Source of the DNA: Chloroflexota bacterium
GTDB taxonomy: Bacteria; Chloroflexota; Anaerolineae; Aggregatilineales; Phototrophicaceae
Assembly (NCBI GenBank): GCA_026708115.1
Contig: JAPOVL010000045.1
Span: forward strand, 1 to 64,000
Direction: 5' to 3'
DNA length: 64,000 nt
The stretch's first letter is position 1; the number at the start of each line of letters is the position of its first letter. This document shows, one piece after another, positions 47,521-55,927 of this stretch. A program made the translations under genes and the position numbers. The notes below the pieces were generated by a model. The model saw only the letters and a program-made list of their open reading frames with translations. It was not told the origin of the DNA and did not search any database.

Positions 47521-48969
47521 ATGTCAGAGCAAGAAATCCGCCGTGAAGCCATGCGCATTGGTGGGGAGAAGGTCTATGCCGACGCTGTTGTTGAGGTTGA
47601 GTATCCGCGAACCCGTGAGGTGATTGCTACGGTTCCGGCTGGCACGGCGGAACATGCCCACCGTGCCTTTGAGATTGCCGCCGCGTATCAGCCCAAGCTC
47701 ACGCGGTATGAACGTCAACAGATCCTCTTTCGCGCGGCCGCACTGATCCGGGACCGTCGGGAAGAGATCGCTCACTGGCTGACACTTGAACTGGGCATCT
47801 GCAAGCAACACTCTCTCTATGAAACCGGCCGCTCCTACGATGTGTTCACGCTGGCGGGACAACTTGCCATTCAGGATGATGGGCAGATCTTTTCATGTGA
47901 TCTGACGCCACATGGCAAGAGTCGCAAGATCTTCACCAAACGTGAACCGGTCCGCGCCATTTCCGCGATCACGCCCTTTAACCACCCGCTCAACATGGTG
48001 GCGCATAAAGTCGCTCCGGCGATTGCCACCAATAACTGCATGGTCTGCAAGCCGACCGAACTGACCCCGTTAACCGCTATCACGCTGGCCGACATTCTCT
48101 TTGAGGCCGGCCTGCCGCCTGAGATGTTCCAGATTGTCACCGGCTGGCCCCAGGATATCGGCGACGAAATGGTCACCAATCCAAACATCGACATCGTCAC
48201 CTTTACTGGCGGTGTTCCTGTCGGCAAGATGATTGCGGAAAAAGCGGGCTACAAGCGCACTGCGTTAGAGCTAGGGGGGAATTCTGCGCTGGTCATTCTG
48301 AATGATCTGAATGGTGAAGATCTCGACAAAGCCGCTACCATTGCGGTGGCCGGTGCGACCGGCAATTCGGGGCAGCGCTGCACCGCAGTCAAACGCATTC
48401 TGATTCAGGAAAGCGTTGCCGATGCAATTGTTCCGCTGATCCTAGAAAAGGCCAAGACCATCCGCTTTGGCGACCCCATGGACCCAGAGACTCAGCTTGG
48501 CTGTGTAATCAGCGCCAAAGCGGCCGAATTGTTTGAAAGCCGCGTATTTGACGCTGAAAAGCTGGGGGCGAAAATTCTCTACCACCCCGGTCGGGACGGC
48601 GCGCTGCTGCCGCCGATTGTGGTTGATCACGTTCCCCATAACTGTGAATTAGTGATCGAGGAGACCTTTGGCCCGGTGGTGCCGATTGTACGCGTTCCGG
48701 ATGATGACGCGGCGGTAATGGAGATTTCGAACGGCACCCAGTTCGGTCTCTCCGCGGGCGTCTGCACCAATGATCTGATTCGTGCCACTAACTATATCGA
48801 AGGGCTCAATGTCGGTACGGTGAATATCTGGGAGCAGCCGGGTTACCGCATAGAGATGTCGCCCTTTGGCGGCATCAAAGATTCGGGCAATGGCGTCAAG
48901 GAAGGGGTGCTGGAGGCAATGAAATTCTTTACCAACGTAAAAACTTATTCGCTGCCCTGGCCAGCTTAG
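47521..48969 (+). CDS. phnY: Phosphonoacetaldehyde dehydrogenase
   Basis: An NAD-dependent aldehyde dehydrogenase of 482 residues: [16 protein letters not shown], cofactor-site [10 protein letters not shown], catalytic Glu in [11 protein letters not shown] and catalytic Cys in [12 protein letters not shown]. It oxidises phosphonoacetaldehyde (from PhnW) to phosphonoacetate (for PhnA). The substrate assignment rests on the phnW-phnA neighbourhood and overall resemblance. The ATG at 47521 follows CTAGGAG; the track start is ten codons upstream. With the two genes before it, the three steps from 2-aminoethylphosphonate to acetate and phosphate are complete. Confidence 0.9.
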   Translation: MSEQEIRREAMRIGGEKVYADAVVEVEYPRTREVIATVPAGTAEHAHRAFEIAAAYQPKLTRYERQQILFRAAALIRDRREEIAHWLTLELGICKQHSLYETGRSYDVFTLAGQLAIQDDGQIFSCDLTPHGKSRKIFTKREPVRAISAITPFNHPLNMVAHKVAPAIATNNCMVCKPTELTPLTAITLADILFEAGLPPEMFQIVTGWPQDIGDEMVTNPNIDIVTFTGGVPVGKMIAEKAGYKRTALELGGNSALVILNDLNGEDLDKAATIAVAGATGNSGQRCTAVKRILIQESVADAIVPLILEKAKTIRFGDPMDPETQLGCVISAKAAELFESRVFDAEKLGAKILYHPGRDGALLPPIVVDHVPHNCELVIEETFGPVVPIVRVPDDDAAVMEISNGTQFGLSAGVCTNDLIRATNYIEGLNVGTVNIWEQPGYRIEMSPFGGIKDSGNGVKEGVLEAMKFFTNVKTYSLPWPA

Positions 48970-49077
48970 GGTCACGCAGGAGCTTTACCCAGTCCAGCCC
49001 CTAACACGGTAAAATATGCTGATTGAACGATTTACGAGCATACCAATCACAAGAAATGATCAAAGGAAAAATCAACT

Positions 49078-49161
49078 ATGAACAGATCAAACCTCTCTGT
49101 TGCCGTTATTGGAGCAGGGGCGATGGGTTGCCTATTTGGCGGGTTACTACGTGAAGGCGGT
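49078..49161 (+). pseudogene. Fragment of a ketopantoate-reductase-like gene (N terminus only)
   Basis: The first 28 codons read NLSVAVIGAGAMGCLFGGLL, the Rossmann start of PanE/ApbA-type reductases, and are preceded by AAGGAA at proper spacing. Homology stops near 49161, where a minus-strand gene fragment begins. Only the dinucleotide-binding loop remains, so the fragment cannot be active. Confidence 0.65.
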
Positions 49162-49592
49162 CTCGCCCAGAGGCTTGGAATATATTCTCGGAGCGATTCG
49201 GGCAATTCCTTCCGCTCTTTTCCGCGTAAAAGAGTGTCAATTCTACGTTCCAAATCGTCGTAATCATGTAGATTCGGTTGCAATAACGCGGGAAACCCCT
49301 CATCTAATAGTGCAAAACCTCGCTCCAAATGATCCACGATTCTTGGGTCAACATGAAGTTGCGTTTTGCGGACGAAATCTTTCACCAAGTTTAACGACTT
49401 GTCACGACAGCTATCGGCACGTTTCTTGAATGAATGGCAATCCTTTTTGTTTTCTCTGTGAGCCGACGCTAGATTCTCTCTCCATTCAGTGTAGAATTGC
49501 AAAGGCATCCAGACTTGATCTATCAGTTCCTCCAGAATTGCCAAAAGCGCTTGTCCCCGCTCGGGTGGCAACCGGCGCAAAGCGAGCATCAC
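49162..49592 (-). pseudogene. Fragment of a PIN-like domain (PIN_8/DUF4935-type) gene
   Basis: The minus-strand frame encodes about 145 residues with the pattern LLAILEELIDQVWMPLQFYTEWRENL and then a charged helical region. This resembles the middle of PIN_8-type ribonuclease-like proteins. The N-terminal catalytic Asp region is missing: the frame abuts a plus-strand dioxygenase fragment at 49593. The C terminus runs into the PanE fragment. Assignment is tentative and based on pattern only. Confidence 0.4.
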
Positions 49593-49593
49593 T

Positions 49594-49764
49594 GTGCTTG
49601 AAGCATCACCGGGAGATGATATTATTTTTCACGACCTGACATTGCATGCTTCGTTTCCTAACCGTGATGGTCTTGATCGCTGGTCTTTCATTGCCACCTA
49701 TCGCAGTGGGTCAATACCAGACACATCCACAGTTTGGACGCAATCGTTATCATTGCATGCATGA
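49594..49764 (+). pseudogene. C-terminal fragment of a PhyH-family (phytanoyl-CoA dioxygenase-like) oxygenase
   Basis: This frame, not in the ORF track, encodes SPGDDIIFHDLTLHASFPNR followed by WSFIATYRS and ends at TGA 49762-49764. The GD-(x)-FH-x-LTLHxSxPN pattern with a downstream Arg is the typical iron/2-oxoglutarate site of PhyH enzymes, including 2-aminoethylphosphonate dioxygenase. The N-terminal 200 or so residues are gone. Given the phosphonate neighbours, it may derive from the dioxygenase that normally precedes PhnZ (inference). Confidence 0.7.
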
Positions 49765-49765
49765 T

Positions 49766-49802
49766 GCGGGTATTTACCCGCTAAACAGGTTGAAAACCTG
49801 TT
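49766..49802. terminator. Tandem hairpins after the dioxygenase fragment
   Basis: Two perfect inverted repeats lie back to back: GCGGGTA-TT-TACCCGC (49766-49781) and AACAGGTT-GAA-AACCTGTT (49784-49802). They follow the stop of the PhyH fragment and precede the next gene remnant. The second lacks a strong T-run, so termination is possible but unproven. Confidence 0.5.
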
Positions 49803-49819
49803 CTACCTGGGAGGAAATC

Positions 49820-50210
49820 ATGGACGATACCCAATTTGGCACCAGAAATAAACGGGGTGATTGGAAACCATTCGGTAACGTATCTGTGAACCCACGTTAT
49901 CTAATCCCGCCGGAACCCGTAAAATTCTTGAAGTGGATTTTCGGTTGGAATGGCTACCTCTTTCCTTGGCAGTTTCTATGGGCACTCATCGCGATCGGCA
50001 GCCGGTTTTGACAAATTGGTCCTAGAGAATGGTTTCTCAGTGGATGCAGCAACTTACGGCCATTACCTACACCACAAATACTTCGAATGTAATTACGCGG
50101 GCGATACGACTAATTTTCTGGATAAGCTTTTTGGCACCTTCCACGATGGCTCCGATGAAGCGACAGAAGCCCTGAAGCAGCGACTGCGGCGTAGAGCGTC
50201 GGCCAGATGA
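49820..50210 (+). pseudogene. Sterol desaturase/fatty acid hydroxylase-family gene with internal deletion
   Basis: From the ATG at 49820 (GGGAGGA upstream) about 60 codons encode a typical N terminus: QFGTRNKRGDWKPFGNVSVN then a hydrophobic GYLFPWQFLWALIAI. Near 49995 the frame changes, and the C-terminal part follows in another frame to 50210: ATYGHYLHHKYFECNY, then LDKLFGTFHDGSDEA, with the last histidine cluster of the di-iron site. The central 150-200 residues, with the other His boxes and membrane spans, are missing. It cannot be active. These membrane hydroxylases occur in some phosphonate gene clusters, but its original role is unknown. Confidence 0.75.
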
Positions 50211-50274
50211 AATCGCCGAGCACCGTGGTCAATCTCCGTTTTACCTCTGGTGCGGTAACCAATGGAGCAGATTT

Positions 50275-51075
50275 ATGAAGATTGGTGCTTCAACAATTGC
50301 CTATAGAAATAGGCAACTCAATGCTGATTTGCTGAAAGAAATTAAGGTGAGTGGTATCGAAATACTCGAATTAACCGACTATCACCCAGCGTTCGATTAC
50401 GCAGATTCAGCTGCCTTTCGCACCCTAAAAGCAGCGTTGGATGATCTCGAAATGCAGATTTATACGTTACACGCCCATTTGCTGTATCTTGATCAAGCTT
50501 GTGTGCTATGGGCTTCGTCCTCAGATCAGCGTCAGCATTTGTTAGCCAGCTACCAAACCGCGATTGACGCCTTTGCGCGATTAGGCGGCGGCATTATGGT
50601 AACCCACGACATCACGATTGCTGAACGCGATCAGCCGGAACATGGTGAGCAGTTGGCGGCTTTGACTGAAAATCTTCAGCAGATTACCACATATGCTGCT
50701 GATCACAACGTGCGCATTGCGGTAGAAAATTTGGGTCGTGGCTATTTTAGTGATCCAGTCAATCTGAAAAATCTGGTTCGTGCCGTTGGTTTGGACACCA
50801 TCGGTATGTGTATTGATACAGGTCATCGAAACCTCAATGGTGATCCCGTCGAGGCATTACGTATCGCCGGAGAAAAGCTATTCACCGTCCACATCCACGA
50901 CAATCACGGTCAACACGACGACCATCTTTTGCCAACACGTGGCAACATTAATTGGTCATCTATTCTGCAGGCGCTGGATGACATTGGCTATCCGGGCGTT
51001 TTTTTGTATGAGCTGTCTCGGGCCGTCGATATCGGAGCGGTTTCGCGAAATTTCGAACAACTTCAGGACAAGTAG
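50275..51075 (+). CDS. Sugar phosphate isomerase/epimerase-like TIM barrel protein
   Basis: A 266-residue xylose-isomerase-like TIM barrel (AP endonuclease 2 superfamily). It has IASTIAYRNRQL-type N-terminal strand, THAHLLYLD with His residues, VAVENLGRGYFSDP-type metal Glu, MCIDTGHRNLNGD with Asp/His and FTVHIHDNHGQHDDHLLPTRGNINW. These are the usual metal ligands. It appears intact, unlike its neighbours on both sides. Substrate is not predictable; a link to phosphonate or polyol use is only contextual. The ATG at 50275 has TGGAG upstream. Composition is AT-richer than the host. Confidence 0.82.
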   Translation: MKIGASTIAYRNRQLNADLLKEIKVSGIEILELTDYHPAFDYADSAAFRTLKAALDDLEMQIYTLHAHLLYLDQACVLWASSSDQRQHLLASYQTAIDAFARLGGGIMVTHDITIAERDQPEHGEQLAALTENLQQITTYAADHNVRIAVENLGRGYFSDPVNLKNLVRAVGLDTIGMCIDTGHRNLNGDPVEALRIAGEKLFTVHIHDNHGQHDDHLLPTRGNINWSSILQALDDIGYPGVFLYELSRAVDIGAVSRNFEQLQDK

Positions 51076-51127
51076 ACTCCCGCGCGACAATGCCGCCGCC
51101 CACGCAAAATACCTTGCGTCGCGCTGC

Positions 51128-51177
51128 GATTAGCTCCCCCTCTCTGATGCCTCGGGGAGGGGGCCGGGGGAGGGGTT
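51128..51177. repeat. Inverted relic of the MITE core hairpin
   Basis: The sequence GGGGAGGGGGCCGGGGGAGG resembles the reverse complement of the C-rich MITE core (CACCCCTCACCCCCCGGCCCC). It is preceded by CTCCCCCTCTC, which can pair with it. It lies in the spacer before the broken phnZ and shows that the host repeat has entered, or was swept into, the island. Confidence 0.5.
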
Positions 51178-51208
51178 TGCCGCTCGCAACGTAAACAGGA
51201 GATAGCTT

Positions 51209-51753
51209 ATGTCAAAGGAAGACACCATACAACACATCTTAACAGTGTTTCAGACGTCCGGGGGTGAAATATACGGCGCCGAAGCGGTGACCCAGCTCGA
51301 GCATGCCTTGCAGGCCGCCAGCTTGGCCCGCGACAGCGGCGCTTCAGCGGTGCTTGTCGCTGCTGCGCTATTGCACGATATCGGCCATCTAGTTAGACGA
51401 TGAAGTGCCTGGCGACGCTCACACCAGCAATCCGGAGAAGCTCGATGATGCTCACGAAGTACTACGGGCCAGAAGTAAACGATCCGGTTCGGCTACACGT
51501 ACCCGCAAAACGATATCTGTGTTCGGTAAAGCCAGCGTACCAAGATCGATTGTCTCTAAGGTCGCTACAGAGCTTCCACGATGAGGGCGGAACGATGACA
51601 GAGGCAGAGATCGCCGCCTTTGAAGCGGAAGCGAACTATGAAGCGGCGTTGCGGATTCGAGCCTGGGATGATGCTGCCAAAATACTTGGCCAGCACACGC
51701 CATCGATTGAGTCGTTCGTTCCAGATCTGCGGGCTGCACAAATGAAATCTTGA
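51209..51753 (+). pseudogene. phnZ: PhnZ-type HD-domain oxygenase, multiply frameshifted
   Basis: The first 60 codons encode the start of the phosphonate-associated HD protein family: EDTIQHILTVFQTSGGEIYG, QLEHALQAASLARDSG and AALLHDIGHLV with the HD metal motif. The frame then ends at TGA 51401-51403. The sequence DEVPGDAHTSNPEKLDDAHEV continues in a second frame from 51399. KYYGPEVNDPVRLHVPAKRY to WDDAAKILGQHTPSIESF continues in a third from about 51455 to 51753. At least one indel and one small deletion are therefore needed. PhnZ cleaves hydroxylated 2-aminoethylphosphonate to glycine and phosphate in the oxidative route. As read, this copy is inactive. Confidence 0.82.
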
Positions 51754-51827
51754 CACGCTACTGGCAGGACTGCCGATTGGGTCGCCAGATGGTCCCGTTG
51801 AACGCTACTCAGTCAAGAAATAACGTG

Positions 51828-51951
51828 ACGTCTAATGTGAAATTGAGTTGCCAAAAACGGGCTGATCTCCAAAATGGTAAGTATCGAACCAACCATGTGG
51901 AGAGCCAGCCCGATGAACAGTATAGAGGTTGAAACATTGTTTCCCATCCTC
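51828..51951 (+). mobile_element. IS982-family left end, second copy
   Basis: This 124-bp segment matches 43986-44109 with six substitutions and includes the transposase start (MNSIEVETLFPIL). It is in the same orientation as the first copy, 7.8 kb away. Sequence similarity stops at 51951. It is a solo end, so the element's body has been lost or replaced. Confidence 0.85.
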
Positions 51952-52162
51952 GCTCAAGCAACTTCACATAGAGCGTCAAAGAAGAATCGGATTAAGGAAA
52001 CTTTATGAATGGCTGCCCATCCTGAAAGCGCTCAAAGCGATTAATTTTGATCGTGTGGCTCTGTTTGAACCTTCTTGTATTTTGCCCGATATGCAGGCGG
52101 AGGGCCTCAAGCGTATCAAGGCAGGATTTGAACGCATGGCGCAGGAATTCGCCCCTGTTTAA
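51952..52162 (+). pseudogene. Unidentified gene fragment joined to the IS end
   Basis: An open frame of about 70 codons follows the IS end and stops at 52160-52162. It reads RIGLRKLYEWLPILKALKAI then NFDRVALFEPSC and EGLKRIKAGFERMAQEF. It looks like the C terminus of a real soluble protein, possibly a TIM-barrel isomerase tail, but I cannot identify it. No start codon with a ribosome site belongs to it. Confidence 0.35.
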
Positions 52163-52313
52163 GTAATACCAACTGGAAAATCACCCGCGTATATTATTTT
52201 GCGTTATTTGAGTGACACTTGACCTCAAAGGGCAGTTGCAAGGTTTAGCCGAGTCTTTTGGGAAGTTAGAATAATTGACACAGCATGTGAGGCAAAACAG
52301 AAGAGGATACACA

Positions 52314-53384
52314 ATGGTGCGTTCCGCTATCTTTATCGAACCGAATCAACCCCTGCAGATTCGTGAATACCCTACGCCATCGCTGGAGAGTGGCGCTATT
52401 CTGGCTAAGGTGCGGCTGGCGACAATCTGCGGATCAGATTTGCACACGTTTCTTGGCAGGCGTGGCGCTGACGCGCCAAGCATACTCGGGCATGAAATCG
52501 TCGGCGAAATCGTAGAAATGGGCGCCACAACAGTAGAGGGTATAAATGGCGAAACACTGTCTATCGGTGACCGTATTACCTGGGGGTTAACCACTTCCTG
52601 TGGCGATTGCGAATTTTGTGTTGAACGTGATCTCAGCCAAAAATGCATTCATAGTTTCAAATATGGTCATGCCAATTCAGAAGCGCGTCCCCATCTCAAT
52701 GGTGGCTTCGCACAACACCTTTATCTACGCCCGGGATCATCAATTTTGCGATTGCCGGACAACATCACTGATGCGGAAGCCGCCCCCATAAACTGTGCTT
52801 TGGCGACAATCATGCAAGCGGTGGATCGGATACAACTTAAGAACGGTGAACGTGCCTTAGTACAGGGTGCGGGTATGCTTGGTATCTATGCCTGTGCTGT
52901 CCTGAGTAAAGCCGGGTGTTCAGATATTATCGTTACAGACTTCAACACCAAACGACTAGCCATCGCTGAGAAATTTGGAGCGACCCGGACGATTGCTCTG
53001 CAAGAAGCAGACCTCGTAGCACTAGCTGATGAATTGAAAGTAGATATTGTGATAGAAGTTTGTGGTGTCCCCTCTTGTGTCGCATTCGGAATTGATGCGC
53101 TACAAATTGGTGGACGCTATGTCCTTGCAGGATTTGTCTACCCTGATGCAAATATCACTGTTGATGGCGCGAAAATTGTGCGAAAGATGCTAACGCTTCA
53201 TGGGATTCACAATTATCAACCTAAACATCTATTACAGGCAGTTGACTTCGTATCGCGGTATCGTCTCGAATTTCCTTTTGAAGAGTTGGTCTCAGAATAC
53301 TATTCATTGGATGAAATCAATACAGCCTTTGCTGTTGCACAATCTGGCAAAGTGATCCGGGTCGCAATCAAGCCCAATAGTTGA
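52314..53384 (+). CDS. Zinc-dependent alcohol dehydrogenase, phosphonate-catabolism-associated type
   Basis: A 356-residue medium-chain dehydrogenase. Catalytic zinc ligands appear in TICGSDLHTF and LGHEIVGEIVE; structural zinc cysteines in SCGDCEFCVERDLSQKC. The NAD-binding loop is VQGAGMLGIYACAVL. The overall pattern, with the KYGHANSEARPHLNGGFAQH segment, is that of the alcohol dehydrogenases found beside phosphonate catabolic genes. It may oxidise a hydroxyalkylphosphonate. The ATG at 52314 follows AGAGGA; the track TTG at 52275 is less likely. It looks intact and is AT-richer than host genes. Confidence 0.85.
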   Translation: MVRSAIFIEPNQPLQIREYPTPSLESGAILAKVRLATICGSDLHTFLGRRGADAPSILGHEIVGEIVEMGATTVEGINGETLSIGDRITWGLTTSCGDCEFCVERDLSQKCIHSFKYGHANSEARPHLNGGFAQHLYLRPGSSILRLPDNITDAEAAPINCALATIMQAVDRIQLKNGERALVQGAGMLGIYACAVLSKAGCSDIIVTDFNTKRLAIAEKFGATRTIALQEADLVALADELKVDIVIEVCGVPSCVAFGIDALQIGGRYVLAGFVYPDANITVDGAKIVRKMLTLHGIHNYQPKHLLQAVDFVSRYRLEFPFEELVSEYYSLDEINTAFAVAQSGKVIRVAIKPNS

Positions 53385-53520
53385 GGTATGGTTTTCAACT
53401 AATATAAGGTGGGACCGCCCGTGGACAGAAGTAGATTTCCTAGTTTGACGGTCTGGAGTTAAAGATCAGCGGTAGCGCACACTTAGACTGCCGCGGGGCC
53501 GCTCAGGTCAAGTTCTTCGG

Positions 53521-53865
53521 CGAAGTGGCAGGCGGCAATCTGACCTGCGGCGCTCGGAACTGGTGGCGCTGCGCTGGTCGGACGTGGATGTGGAAGCGGG
53601 CATCGTCACGGTGCGTCATGGCAAAGGTGACAAGGAGCGCGTCGCCGCCATTCTTGACAGCACGGATGGCACCAAGCTCGCCCTGGAGCGCCTGCAGGAA
53701 TCCCAACTTGGGCAGTATCGCTACATATTTGCATCCACCACCCGAGGGCGCAGGACCAAGTGGCTGGCCGACGTGCCGACTTCAGATGAGGTGGTGGCGC
53801 TGGTGGTTGAGAAAACCGCGGCAACGGCTGGTCTGGGCAAGTTAGCGTCGCACGACTTGCGCCGG
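53521..53865 (+). pseudogene. Tyrosine recombinase (integrase) fragment
   Basis: The frame encodes LRRSELVALRWSDVDVEAG with the first catalytic Arg region, GKGDKERV with the beta-hairpin Lys, and SHDLRR with the HxxR motif. The sequence then runs straight into a helicase at 53866. The second His/Trp and the nucleophilic Tyr are missing, as is the N-terminal arm-binding domain. It is a dead integrase remnant and suggests that the island once carried an integrative element. Confidence 0.8.
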
Positions 53866-55645
53866 TTGCTGCAGGGGCATCCGCCAAAGAAACTGGTGTT
53901 GATGACGGCTACGCCGGTCAATAATTCGCTGTGGGATTTGTACAATTTGCTCTCCTATTTTGTCGGGCACGATGCTGCCTTCGCGAGCCAGGGCATACGG
54001 TCGCTGCGCCAGCGGTTTAAGTCCGCCACTGACCAAGACCCGTATGACTTGCGACTTGATATGCTTTTCGATGTGCTGGACGAAACGACCGTCCGGCGCA
54101 CCCGCCACTTCATCAAGAAGTATTATCCCAACGAAGAGATTCCAGGCATGGGTGGCCAGGTCATTCGTTTTCCCGAACCCAAAGTCAAACAAGTGGAGTA
54201 CAGCCTGGATGCGGTGCTCCCGGGGTTTTTCGATGATTTCGCTGAGGCGTTGGCGCCCGATGAAGGCGATCCGAAACTGACTTTGGCTCGATATTGGCCT
54301 TCGCGCTACCGGCATGAGCCCGATCCGGAAACAAATCAGCGCGAAGCCGCCTTGGTCGGTTTACTCCGATCCGGCCTGCTCAAGCGCTTCGAGTCTTCGG
54401 TAAATGCCTTTGCCCGCACAGCCAAGCGCATGGCGGATTCGCACGAGCAATTCCTGGCTGCGATGGATCGGGGTGTTGTCCCCAACTCCAAGGCGCTGGG
54501 TGACTGGGGCGAAATCGATAACGATGAAGCGCTAGAAGAACTATTGGCAGTAGCCGGCTCGGAATCGATCGAGTTGTACCGCGATGCGGATCTGCGTCGC
54601 GATATCGAGCTGGATCGGGACATATTGCGCCGCTTGTCGGAGAAAGCATTTCAAGTGGAGCGCGAGACCGATCCCAAGTTGGAACAGTTGGTCGAGGAAC
54701 TTGCTGAAATCGCTGCCGAAGCGGAACGGCCGCATAAACCGGATTGGCAGTCCCCACCCGGATGTCTTCATTCGCTGTTGCTTCCCCGATCGCGAGTTGG
54801 ACGCCTTACTTGCACTTGAAGAACGTATCCGCGCTAAACTGGCGCAAGCCGCCGCCTCTATCGGCGTCGAAAGCGAAGTGATCCCCGACGGCGCCGTCAG
54901 CAATCACGTATTCACCGAAACCCGCGAGCAAATTGAAGCGCTTCGGCGCGAAGAAGCCGGCTTGCTGGAAAACAACGGCGAGGGCGCAAATGCCTACTCT
55001 GGCGAAGAATATCGCCAAGAGCTCCGGCAAGGATTAGATGAATATGGTGAAGAACTCACCTCGCTTCCATGGGCAGCGGGCTCCGGATTCAAAGGCCTGC
55101 GAAGAGGTCACTTCTTCTGCGCCAGGATAGGCGACACGCCCTATCTCCGCTTTGTTCCCGCTGATGGCAGGGAGATCATCAATGATCGCTTGGGTTGTCT
55201 ACAGCAGGTTACTTGTGCGCCTGACACAGTGCGGCATCTGCCCGATGATTTACGCCAAGATGCCTACGTTGCTTGGGATAAAGCACGCGATCATATCCAT
55301 GCGGAGTGGACCCACTTCACTGACCCGGCCAACGTACAGCCCAAAGTCAGTTCATTGCTTCGCCGCGCGGCACAACATGTGAGGACCAATCCGCCAGCGG
55401 ATGTGACGCTGGAAAACCTCAATGCGATAGTCGAGTCGCTCGAAGCGCCGTTGTCGAGGAGAATCGAGAATTCCATCCGCGAGATATTCAAGCCGGATAG
55501 CGAAGATCCCTATCGCGTTTCTACAGCCATTATCGAAAAAGTTCGGGAGCTCGGGCTGCAACCTTTCCGCGCGCCGGATGCCCTGCCACCGATTGATCAA
55601 GATGAGATTCAGCTCATCGCATGGCCGGCGGTTGATTGCGAATAG
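53866..55645 (+). pseudogene. SNF2-type defence helicase remnant, 5'-truncated with central deletion
   Basis: The first part (53866-54750) has LVLMTATPVNNSLWDLYNLLSYF, the motif III region of SNF2-like helicases, then a long region with DETTVRRTRHFIKKYYPNEE. Near 54750 the frame shifts and the sequence resumes in another frame (DALLALEERIRAKLAQAAAS) and runs to 55645 with VHHLPDD-type acidic segments and a final DEIQLIAWP. The N-terminal Walker A/DEAH motifs and the helicase C domain (motifs V-VI) are missing. Such helicases are common in DISARM-like and other defence loci, but this family placement is by pattern. Non-functional. Confidence 0.7.
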
Positions 55646-55927
55646 CCTAGAATACCGCCACATTCGCGGACTGCGCACACTTGAGACCAGTGCAGCTCAG
55701 TTGACTTCACTTTAACCGCTGAAATCCGTTGGCCGGTGCTAGGTATCGGCGAGTGGGTGCGAGTTTGCACGAGGTTGCGCGGATCATGGAGCACAAGCTA
55801 CGAGAGTGCGGTAACTACTCGTAATCGAACTCCATGCATCGTCGCTCAAACCACAGAACTCCGCCAGCTTTCCGCAGAAGTAAACGCAGTTTTCGGCGCT
55901 GAGATTCTGCTGAATCCACCAGCCAAA
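55646..55927. other. Spacer between two defence-gene remnants
   Basis: I see no gene, repeat or RNA in these 282 bp. The ORF listed at 55736-55954 has no supporting ribosome site or homology. It lies between convergent remnants and is probably scar sequence. Confidence 0.4.

Noticed and set aside
49430-49639. 69-codon plus-strand ORF
   Set aside because: It is antisense to the PIN-like fragment and then leaves the PhyH frame; the PhyH frame explains the coding signal.
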